From positions 1 through 5,213 of the forward strand of contig DRPO01000416.1 in NCBI GenBank assembly GCA_011330835.1: a DNA stretch of 5,213 nt. The letters are read 5' to 3'. The stretch is from Gammaproteobacteria bacterium. Its GTDB lineage: Bacteria > Pseudomonadota > Gammaproteobacteria > UWMA-0217. The stretch's first letter is position 1. Every line of letters begins with the position of its first letter. A program made the position numbers and the translations under genes. Below are positions 1 through 4,127 of this stretch, piece by piece. The notes under the pieces are model-generated. The model saw only the letters and a list, made by a program, of their open reading frames with translations. It did no database searches and was not told the origin of the DNA.

Positions 1-150
1 AAATTAATCTGGAGCAAAAAAGAGGGCGGGGACAATTTGAGAATTTTTCCCGACTGATGGATGGAGCCGGCAAATCGGGGAGCGGCGGCGGCCCTGCCGG
101 GCAGGGCGTTTGGGGATTTCAGCGGGGGCCGAGTTGTTGCGCGGTTGAGC

Positions 151-176
151 TGGATCCCGGCTTTCGCCGGGATGAC
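151..176 (-). repeat. Palindromic repeat, copy 1 (ATCCCGGC-GAAA-GCCGGGAT type)
   Basis: This 26-bp unit is, on the minus strand, identical by eye to the units at 259-284 and 2103-2128. It has 8-bp arms ATCCCGGC/GCCGGGAT around a GAAA loop (TTTC on this strand), so an RNA copy would fold into a hairpin with a GNRA-type tetraloop. The design resembles the dispersed dRS3-type repeats (ATTCCC...GGGAAT) known from Neisseria and similar repeats in many proteobacteria; that family link is from memory. Confidence 0.85.
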
Positions 177-241
177 AACAGAGAGGTTGCCGGGATGACA
201 ACGAAAGTCGTGGGATGGCAGCGAAGATTCGTCGGGATGGC
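168..241 (+). repeat. Decayed tandem half-copies of the GGGATGAC repeat arm
   Basis: Four spaced copies of a 9-bp word occur here: CGGGATGAC at 168-176 (the end of repeat copy 1) and 191-199, TGGGATGGC at 211-219, and CGGGATGGC at 233-241. Steps are 20-23 bp. They look like degenerating half-palindromes lying between the two intact copies. There is no evidence of function. Confidence 0.5.
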
Positions 242-258
242 GAATTCGAAAGAAGATG

Positions 259-284
259 GTCATCCCGGCGAAAGCCGGGATCCA
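259..284 (+). repeat. Palindromic repeat, copy 2 (ATCCCGGC-GAAA-GCCGGGAT type)
   Basis: The unit runs GTCATCCCGG to GGGATCCA with an 8-bp stem and GAAA loop, inverted relative to copy 1. It lies 37 bp beyond the ettA stop codon, so the ettA transcript would carry this hairpin in its 3' end. No T-run follows on the minus strand, so a classical intrinsic terminator is not supported. It could still protect the 3' end or slow polymerase. Confidence 0.85.
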
Positions 285-321
285 CCCGTCTCAGTCATGG
301 TTTACGTCTCGCGCGCCCAAC

Positions 322-1986
322 TCACCTGAGTTTCTTGAATTTCATCCTGTGCGGCTGGTCGACCGCTTCGCCCAGCCGCGCCTTGCGATCGGCTTCGTAA
401 TCGCTGTAGTTGCCGTCGAACCAGGTGACGGCGCCATCGTCCTCGAAGGCGAGTATGTGGGTCGCCACGCGGTCGAGAAACCAGCGGTCGTGCGAGATGA
501 TCACCGAGCTGCCGGGGAAGTTGAGCAGCGCTTCTTCCAGCGCCCGCAGGGTTTCCACGTCGAGATCGTTGGTGGGTTCGTCGAGCAATAGCAGGTTGCC
601 GCCGGAGCGCAGCAGCTTGGCGAGATGAACGCGGTTGCGTTCGCCGCCGGACAGGTCGCCAATCCGTTTTTGCTGGTCCGAGCCCTTGAAGTTGAAGCGA
701 CCGACATAGGCGCGCGACGGGGTTTCGTACTGGTCCACCTTGATGATGTCCTGCCCGTCGGAGATTTCTTCCCAGACGGTCTTGCCGTCGTCCAGCGCGT
801 CGCGGCTCTGATCGACATAGGCGATCTTGACGGTTTCGCCGATGCGGATTTCACCGTCGTCCGGTTGTTCCTCGCCGGTCATGAGGCGGAACAGCGTGGT
901 CTTGCCGACCCCGTTCGGGCCGATGACGCCGACGATGCCGCCCCGGGGCAGCGAGAAGCTCAGGCCCTGGTACAGCACGCGGTCGCCGAAGGCTTTGGAA
1001 AGGTTGGTGACTTCGATGACCAGGTCGCCCAGTCGGGGACCGGGCGGGATGTAGATTTCATTGGTTTCGGAGCGTTGCTGGTAGTCGCTGGAGGAGAGTT
1101 CCTCGAAACGCGCCAGCCGGGCCTTGCTCTTGGCGTGGCGTCCCTTGGGGTTGCTGCGAACCCATTCCAGCTCCTGCTTCATGGCTTTCAGGCGAGCGGC
1201 TTCCTGGTTCTTTTCCTGCTCCAGGCGGCGCTCTTTCTGCTCCAGCCAGGAGGAATAGTTGCCTTCCCAGGGGATGCCGTGTCCCCGGTCGAGCTCCAGA
1301 ATCCAGCCGGCGACGTTGTCGAGGAAATAGCGGTCGTGGGTGACCGCGACTACGGTGCCGGGGAATTCCTGCAGGAAGCGCTCCAGCCAGGCGACCGATT
1401 CCGCGTCCAGGTGGTTGGTCGGCTCGTCGAGAATCAGCATGTCGGGGTTGGAGAGCAACAGCTTGCACAGCGCCACCCGGCGTTTTTCTCCGCCGGAGAG
1501 ATGGTCGATCGACGCCTCCCACGGCGGCAGGCGCAGCGCGTCGGCGGCGACTTCCAGCTTGTGCTCCAGGTTATGGCCGTCGGCGGCCTGCAGGATGTTT
1601 TCCAGCCGCGATTGTTCGGCGGCCAGCGCCTCGAAATCCGCGTCGGGTTCGGAATAGGCGGCATAGACCTTCTCCAGCGCGGCCTGCGCCTCGGTAATGA
1701 CGCTCAAGCCTTCCTCGACGTTGCCGCGCACGTCCTTCTCCGGATCGAGCTGAGGCTCCTGGGCCAGGTAGCCGATCCGGATGCCTGGCTGCGGACGCGC
1801 CTCGCCGATAAAGTCCTGGTCGACGCCGGCCATGATCCGCAGCAGCGTGGACTTGCCCGCGCCGTTGTAACCAAGGACGCCGATCTTCGCGCCCGGGAAA
1901 AAATTCAGGCTGATGTCCTTGAGGATTTCCTTTTTCGGCGGGACGATCTTGCCGACGCCGTTCATGGTGTAGATGTACTGGGCCAT
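322..1986 (-). CDS. ettA: Energy-dependent translational throttle protein EttA (ABC-F ATPase)
   Basis: EttA is a cytoplasmic ABC-F ATPase that binds the ribosomal E site and gates the first elongation steps according to ATP/ADP level; it is not a transporter. The 554-aa product matches E. coli EttA (555 aa) end to end, beginning MAQYIYTMNGVGK. ABC domain 1 has Walker A GYNGAGKST (39-47), signature LSGGE (163-167), Walker B LILDEP with catalytic E188 and switch H217. An arm insertion lies around 95-139. The linker (about 242-322, the PtIM that contacts tRNA) holds GNYSSWLEQK and a basic stretch. ABC domain 2 has GPNGVGKT (356-363), LSGGE (445-449), LLLLDEP with E470, and H499. There are no membrane segments. 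The gene is monocistronic and divergent from the lpxA-like gene. The start is set by homology, since no Shine-Dalgarno sequence precedes it. Confidence 0.98.
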   Translation of the reverse strand: MAQYIYTMNGVGKIVPPKKEILKDISLNFFPGAKIGVLGYNGAGKSTLLRIMAGVDQDFIGEARPQPGIRIGYLAQEPQLDPEKDVRGNVEEGLSVITEAQAALEKVYAAYSEPDADFEALAAEQSRLENILQAADGHNLEHKLEVAADALRLPPWEASIDHLSGGEKRRVALCKLLLSNPDMLILDEPTNHLDAESVAWLERFLQEFPGTVVAVTHDRYFLDNVAGWILELDRGHGIPWEGNYSSWLEQKERRLEQEKNQEAARLKAMKQELEWVRSNPKGRHAKSKARLARFEELSSSDYQQRSETNEIYIPPGPRLGDLVIEVTNLSKAFGDRVLYQGLSFSLPRGGIVGVIGPNGVGKTTLFRLMTGEEQPDDGEIRIGETVKIAYVDQSRDALDDGKTVWEEISDGQDIIKVDQYETPSRAYVGRFNFKGSDQQKRIGDLSGGERNRVHLAKLLRSGGNLLLLDEPTNDLDVETLRALEEALLNFPGSSVIISHDRWFLDRVATHILAFEDDGAVTWFDGNYSDYEADRKARLGEAVDQPHRMKFKKLR

Positions 1987-2016
1987 GGGGTTGGGGGGCT
2001 GTTGTGAGGATGCGGG

Positions 2017-2045
2017 ATTCTATCTCAGCTTTGGCGGCGTAAAAA
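2017..2045 (-). promoter_or_regulatory. Probable ettA promoter
   Basis: On the minus strand a -10-like TAGAAT (2017-2022, five of six matches to TATAAT) is separated by 17 bp from a weak -35-like TTTTTA (2040-2045). The -10 ends about 30 bp before the ettA start codon, a normal spacing. This is inference from consensus matching only. Confidence 0.45.
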
Positions 2046-2102
2046 GTTTCTCGAGGTCGTTCTCCCGACGGCTGTCAATCGGCATCCCGGTGGCTTCGTA
2101 TC

Positions 2103-2128
2103 GTCATCCCGGCGAAAGCCGGGATCCA
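2103..2128 (+). repeat. Palindromic repeat, copy 3 (ATCCCGGC-GAAA-GCCGGGAT type)
   Basis: The unit is identical by eye to 259-284 and the reverse complement of 151-176. It lies between the divergent ettA and lpxA-like genes, upstream of both, so it is not acting as a 3'-end hairpin here. Together with copies 1 and 2 it brackets ettA. Confidence 0.85.
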
Positions 2129-2164
2129 GTTCGACGGGGGTGGGGAACGCATAAGCGCCTTTAG

Positions 2165-2184
2165 TGGCAGGGATGCCGGCGCTC
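2165..2184 (-). repeat. Partial copy of the GCCGGCATCC hairpin repeat
   Basis: The minus strand reads GGAGCGCCGGCATCCCTGCC, matching the start of the unit at 5112-5131 (GGAGCGCCGGCATCCTGCC) except for one extra C. The full second arm is missing, so this is a broken or half copy. It sits in the leader of the lpxA-like gene. Confidence 0.55.
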
Positions 2185-2253
2185 CGTGTCGGGGTGCATT
2201 TAGTTCAGCGTATGGCTACCATAGCGGCAGTTTTTCTGTCCCCGGCAAACGCT

Positions 2254-3018
2254 ATGTCTATCCATCCCTCCGCCTTTATCGACCCGACCGCGCGCATTGG
2301 CGAGGGCGTGAGCGTTGGCGCGGGCGCGATCATCGAGGCGCATGTGGTCGTGGGCGATGGTTGCGTGATCGACGCCTATGCCGTGGTGCGTCGCGGGGTT
2401 CGCATGGGGCGGAACAATCGGTTGCACCCGTTTTGCGTGATTGGCGGGGATCCTCAGGATCTGGGTTTCGAGGCCTCGACGCCTTCGAGGGTGGAGATCG
2501 GCGACGATAATGAATTCCGGGAACATGTGACGGTTCATCGGGCGGCCCGGGAAGGCGGCGCGACCCGCCTGGGCTCGGGATGCCTGATGATGAATTATTC
2601 GCACGTTGCTCACGATTGCGTGCTGGGAGATGGCTGCATTCTGGCCAATGGCGTGCAACTGGGCGGTCACGTCGAGGTGGGCGAAGGCGTGGTGTTTGGC
2701 GGCGGCGCGATGGTCCACCAGTTCTGTCGCGTGGGGGCCCGGGCGATGGTGGCGGCGATGGTGTTGCTGCGCAAGGATGTGTTGCCGTTTACGCTGGTTG
2801 GCGGGGAGCCGGTGAGGCACTATCGCGCGAACCGGATTGGTTTGCGGCGATCCGGCATGTCGGAGGAGGTTGTTGCGTCGATCGGGCGGGCGTTGCGGGA
2901 GTTGCGGCGTTCGGGGAATCGTTCCGTTGGCGATTGTTCCGGCTCGCCGGAGCTGAGGCGTCTTCGGGACTGGCTGGCGGAGCCTTCCCGGCGGGGCGTC
3001 TATGGCTGGGCGGGATAG
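2254..3018 (+). CDS. LpxA-like acyl-ACP--UDP-sugar O-acyltransferase (stand-alone paralogue)
   Basis: The 254-aa protein is a left-handed beta-helix acyltransferase closest to LpxA (262 aa in E. coli), the cytoplasmic enzyme that starts lipid A synthesis by moving a 3-hydroxyacyl chain from ACP to UDP-GlcNAc. Hexapeptide repeats cover about 1-165, from MSIHPSAFIDPTARIG; a helical tail follows (about 200-254). By eye alignment to E. coli LpxA these are kept: D69 (D74), H117 and catalytic H120 in NYSHVAHDC (H122, H125), H139 (H144), HQ 155-156 (H160, Q161) and R199 (R204). G71 replaces K76, and A168 replaces the G173 chain-length ruler. No lpxD, fabZ or lpxB adjoins, so it is probably not the housekeeping copy. 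The start follows LpxA homology; in-frame GTG 2164 and ATG 2212 are less likely. No clear ribosome-binding site is seen. The family is sure, the substrate is not. Confidence 0.88.
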   Translation: MSIHPSAFIDPTARIGEGVSVGAGAIIEAHVVVGDGCVIDAYAVVRRGVRMGRNNRLHPFCVIGGDPQDLGFEASTPSRVEIGDDNEFREHVTVHRAAREGGATRLGSGCLMMNYSHVAHDCVLGDGCILANGVQLGGHVEVGEGVVFGGGAMVHQFCRVGARAMVAAMVLLRKDVLPFTLVGGEPVRHYRANRIGLRRSGMSEEVVASIGRALRELRRSGNRSVGDCSGSPELRRLRDWLAEPSRRGVYGWAG

Positions 3019-3023
3019 TCGCT

Positions 3024-3341
3024 CTAGCGTATGGATTTCTCGATGGCCCGAACCCGGTCACTGTCGAAAAGGATGACCAACCGGCGTTTTTCCGCTGGCG
3101 TATCCGGTTTTTTCAGATAGTAGACGTATTCCCAGCGGTCGTTGTTCAGCACGGGTTTGAGCACGGGGCGACCGAGGGCCTGGATGACGGCGTCGCGGCT
3201 CATGCCTTCATGAAGCTTTTCCAGATCTTCCCCGTCAAGCGCATTGCCTTGCTGGATGTCGATCTTGTGAACGCTGAACAGTCCCGTGGAACAGGCGGGG
3301 AGGGCAATGGAAATGATAATTACTATCAAAACCTTTATCAT
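3024..3341 (-). CDS. bamE: Outer membrane protein assembly factor BamE (OmlA/SmpA lipoprotein)
   Basis: BamE is a small periplasm-facing lipoprotein of the BAM complex; it supports BamA-BamD contact during insertion of beta-barrel proteins. The 105-aa form starts MIKVLIVIIISIALPAC, a short lipoprotein signal with lipobox LPAC (lipidated Cys17). The mature part follows the BamE pattern: DIQQGN (E. coli DINQGN), LEKLHEGMSRDAVIQALG (E. coli KIRVGMTQQQVAYALG), then WEYVYYLKKP and LVILFDSDRV. An in-frame ATG at 3359 would add MTLRET. I prefer 3341 because a weak GAG lies 5 bases upstream and nothing precedes 3359. The frame stays open to 3566, but that extension only translates repeat DNA. The gene is divergent from fur, as in Pseudomonas and Xanthomonas, and its stop lies 5 bp from that of the lpxA-like gene. 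The signal-peptide codons are AT-rich and include two rare ATA. Confidence 0.95.
   Translation of the reverse strand: MIKVLIVIIISIALPACSTGLFSVHKIDIQQGNALDGEDLEKLHEGMSRDAVIQALGRPVLKPVLNNDRWEYVYYLKKPDTPAEKRRLVILFDSDRVRAIEKSIR
3314..3328. promoter_or_regulatory. Candidate Fur box inside the start of bamE
   Basis: TGATAATTACTATCA matches the 7-1-7 Fur-box form TGATAATnATTATCA with one mismatch. Extended to 19 bases (3309-3327) it matches GATAATGATAATCATTATC at 15 positions. It overlaps codons 5-10 of bamE, downstream of that gene's probable promoter and about 350 bp upstream of fur. Ile/Val codons of the signal peptide could create the resemblance by chance, so this is a candidate only. Confidence 0.4.
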
Positions 3342-3376
3342 AGTTTCTCGCAAGGTCATTTGAATCGGCGCGGACA

Positions 3377-3410
3377 CTATACTATACCTCTCGAGATTGA
3401 GAATATCCCG
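3377..3410 (-). promoter_or_regulatory. Probable bamE promoter, mirror copy of the fur promoter sequence
   Basis: On the minus strand GGGATATTC is followed by a CGAGAGGTATA block and then GTATAG. Likely -10 hexamers are TATAGT (plus 3381-3386) or TAGTAT (3379-3384), about 40 bp before the chosen bamE start. There is no good -35. It aligns without gaps with 3626-3659 upstream of fur. Confidence 0.5.
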
Positions 3411-3488
3411 TTCCGTCCCGCTCTCGACGCGGATGCGAGCGTCCAGGAAGTTGCCCGGCCTGAGTGGGGTATTCCTGGTCGCAAGAGG
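3387..3488. repeat. Diverged MITE-like unit (E1) next to bamE
   Basis: The left end begins CCTCTCGAGATTGAGAATAT and the right end finishes CCTGGTCGCAAGAGG. Read inward, the two ends agree at about 16 of the first 23 positions. Flanks are TATA (3383-3386) and CATA (3489-3492), like those of the neighbouring unit at 3493-3649. The interior (about 3418-3456) shows nothing recognisable. That this is a second, older copy of the same element is inference. Confidence 0.4.
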
Positions 3489-3492
3489 CATA
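3457..3492 (+). repeat. 36-bp direct repeat, copy 1 (with 3618-3653)
   Basis: Both copies run from GGCCTGA to TCGCAAGAGG and a final YATA, differing at 3 of 36 positions by eye; the period is 161 bp. Copy 1 is the right end of the unit at 3387-3488 plus its CATA flank. Copy 2 is the right end of the unit at 3493-3649 plus the fur -10 region. Confidence 0.85.
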
Positions 3493-3516
3493 CCTCTTGC
3501 GACCAGGAATACCCCA
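3465..3516. repeat. Perfect 24-bp inverted repeat with 4-base loop
   Basis: The arms 3465-3488 (TGGGGTATTCC to GCAAGAGG) and 3493-3516 (CCTCTTGC to GGAATACCCCA) are perfect complements around CATA. Pairing can be extended outwards with G-T and A-T pairs. The structure arises where the right end of one repeat unit meets the left end of the next. It could extrude as a cruciform between two divergent promoters. Confidence 0.95.
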
Positions 3517-3649
3517 TTTAGGGTGCGTAGGTTTTCGTCGAGAGCAAGGCGTGAAAACGCAGGCATAGTGGCGCTACGTCAAGTTTTTGCAACGCAGCTA
3601 TCGACGAAAAGATGCGTGGCCTGAATGGGATATTCCTGGTCGCAAGAGG
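3493..3649. mobile_element. MITE-like palindromic element (E2) with 30-bp terminal inverted repeats
   Basis: The 157-bp unit starts CCTCTTGCGACCAGGAATA and ends in the inverse of that, TATTCCTGGTCGCAAGAGG. The 30-bp ends match at 28 positions by eye. Inside is a second inverted pair, TTTTCGTCGA (3532-3541) with TCGACGAAAA (3601-3610), then GCGTGAAAAC against GTTTTTGCAACGC. The centre lies near GGCATAGTGGCGCTACG, so nearly the whole unit folds back on itself. TA flanks both sides (3491-3492 and 3650-3651), as expected for targets of IS630/Tc1-type transposases. There is no transposase gene, so it would be non-autonomous. The right end abuts the fur promoter. Alternatives are a REP/BIME-like repeat or a structured-RNA locus. 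Confidence 0.6.
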
Positions 3650-3659
3650 TATATATCAC
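3626..3659 (+). promoter_or_regulatory. Probable fur promoter at the end of the repeat element
   Basis: The sequence GGGATATTC, then TCGCAAGAGGTATATATCAC, shares most positions with the bamE promoter region without gaps. The -10 is TATATA (3650-3655) or TATATC (3652-3657), about 20 bp before the fur start. There is no good -35. Most of the region is the terminal inverted repeat of the unit at 3493-3649. Confidence 0.5.
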
Positions 3660-3663
3660 CCGT

Positions 3664-3671
3664 GAGAGGAG
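3664..3671 (+). promoter_or_regulatory. fur ribosome-binding site
   Basis: GAGAGGAG lies just upstream of the ATG at 3675 and is the clearest Shine-Dalgarno match in the window. It fixes the fur start. Confidence 0.8.
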
Positions 3672-3674
3672 TCA

Positions 3675-4079
3675 ATGGACAGCCAGGACATCAAGAAAGC
3701 CGGTCTGAAAATCACGCTGCCCAGAATGAAGATTCTGGAGATTCTGGAAAGTAGCGAAGAGCATCACCAGACGGCGGAGGATGTCTACAAGGCCCTGCTG
3801 ATGGCCGGAGAAGATATCGGCCTGGCGACCGTTTACCGGGTGCTGACTCAGTTCGAAGCGGCCGGCTTGGTGGTGCGCCATCATTTCGAGGGAGGGCAGG
3901 CGGTTTTCGAACTCGATCGCGGTACGCACCACGACCATATGGTTTCGCTAAAGACGGGCCGGGTGGTTGAGTTCATGGACGAGGCCATCGAGAAGCGCCA
4001 GTGTGAAATCGCCCGGGAGCACGGATTCCGGATCACCGATCATACCTTGATTCTGTACGGGGAGTTCGAGGACGAGTGA
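3675..4079 (+). CDS. fur: Ferric uptake regulator Fur
   Basis: Fur is a cytoplasmic dimeric repressor that uses Fe2+ as co-repressor and controls iron uptake and related genes. The 134-aa protein aligns with E. coli Fur (148 aa) from KKAGLKITLPRMKILEILE onward. The winged-helix DNA-binding domain covers about 1-80, with the recognition segment IGLATVYRVLTQF (48-60). The dimerisation/metal domain covers about 81-134. Metal ligands by alignment are H31, E79, H86 and H88 for one site, and H85, D87, E106 and H123 for the other. The E. coli structural-zinc Cys pair (C93, C96) is replaced by Ser91 and Thr94 in SLKTG, and the only cysteine is C110. The cysteine-rich tail is absent, as in Pseudomonas-type Fur. 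Gene order next to bamE is the conserved one. Expression may be autoregulated, but no Fur box lies in its immediate promoter. Confidence 0.98.
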   Translation: MDSQDIKKAGLKITLPRMKILEILESSEEHHQTAEDVYKALLMAGEDIGLATVYRVLTQFEAAGLVVRHHFEGGQAVFELDRGTHHDHMVSLKTGRVVEFMDEAIEKRQCEIAREHGFRITDHTLILYGEFEDE

Positions 4080-4091
4080 TCCCTCAGGGTG

Positions 4092-4110
4092 GGCGCAAGA
4101 GGTATGCGCC
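4092..4110. repeat. Single repeat end forming a hairpin
   Basis: GGCGCAAGAGGTATGCGCC contains the GCAAGAGGTAT word seen at the ends of the bamE/fur spacer elements. It also forms a perfect 6-bp stem (GGCGCA/TGCGCC) with a 7-base loop. It shares bases 4108-4110 with the next hairpin, so an RNA could form only one of the two fully. Confidence 0.5.
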
Positions 4111-4124
4111 GGCATCCTGCCGGC
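4108..4124. terminator. GCCGGCA-TCC-TGCCGGC hairpin between converging genes
   Basis: A perfect 7-bp GC-rich stem with a 3-base loop lies 28 bp after the fur stop and 3 bp beyond the stop of the minus-strand gene. That position suggests a bidirectional transcription barrier. No T-tract follows on either strand, so an intrinsic terminator is not proven. The same 17-bp unit recurs at 5115-5131, so it is also a dispersed repeat. Confidence 0.4.
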
Positions 4125-4127
4125 AGG

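Larger units (their letters stand above)
1..321. other. Gene-free stretch downstream of ettA
   Basis: No reading frame here resembles a protein: the short open frames run through the palindromic repeats and translate them into low-information peptides. Besides the repeats listed separately, the stretch contains a perfect GC-rich inverted repeat at 91-107 (GCCCTGCC, one G, GGCAGGGC). It lacks a T-tract on either side, so it is not a convincing terminator. The first 56 bases show nothing I recognise. Confidence 0.6.

Noticed and set aside
91..107. GCCCTGCC-G-GGCAGGGC hairpin as an ettA terminator
   Set aside because: It is more than 200 bp past the stop codon and has no T-tract on the minus strand.
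168..284. Spaced repeats as a CRISPR array
   Set aside because: The repeated word is about 9 bp, the units decay, spacing is 20-23 bp and the intact copies are inverted to one another. No cas gene is present.
625..2007. A 460-codon open frame on the plus strand
   Set aside because: It lies wholly antisense to ettA, whose homology is unmistakable. The long frame is a by-product of GC-rich codon use and shows no protein motif.
2211..2223. TATGG-CTA-CCATA inverted repeat upstream of the lpxA-like gene as an operator
   Set aside because: Five-base arms with a three-base spacer are common by chance, and no promoter could be placed around it.
2200..2820. A 206-codon open frame on the minus strand
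   Set aside because: It is antisense to the lpxA-like gene and its translation is His- and Ala-rich without domain features.
2580..3521. A 313-codon plus-strand frame over the lpxA-like gene, bamE and the repeats
   Set aside because: It crosses two well-supported genes in other frames and translates repeat DNA; no family resemblance.
3342..3566. N-terminal extension of bamE to a start at 3566
   Set aside because: It would bury the lipoprotein signal peptide about 75 residues inside the protein and translates the inverted-repeat element.
3675..4079. Zur, PerR or another Fur-family member instead of Fur
   Set aside because: The sequence follows E. coli Fur closely (KKAGLKITLPR, IGLATVYRVL, HHDHMV), and the bamE neighbour is the conserved fur context.
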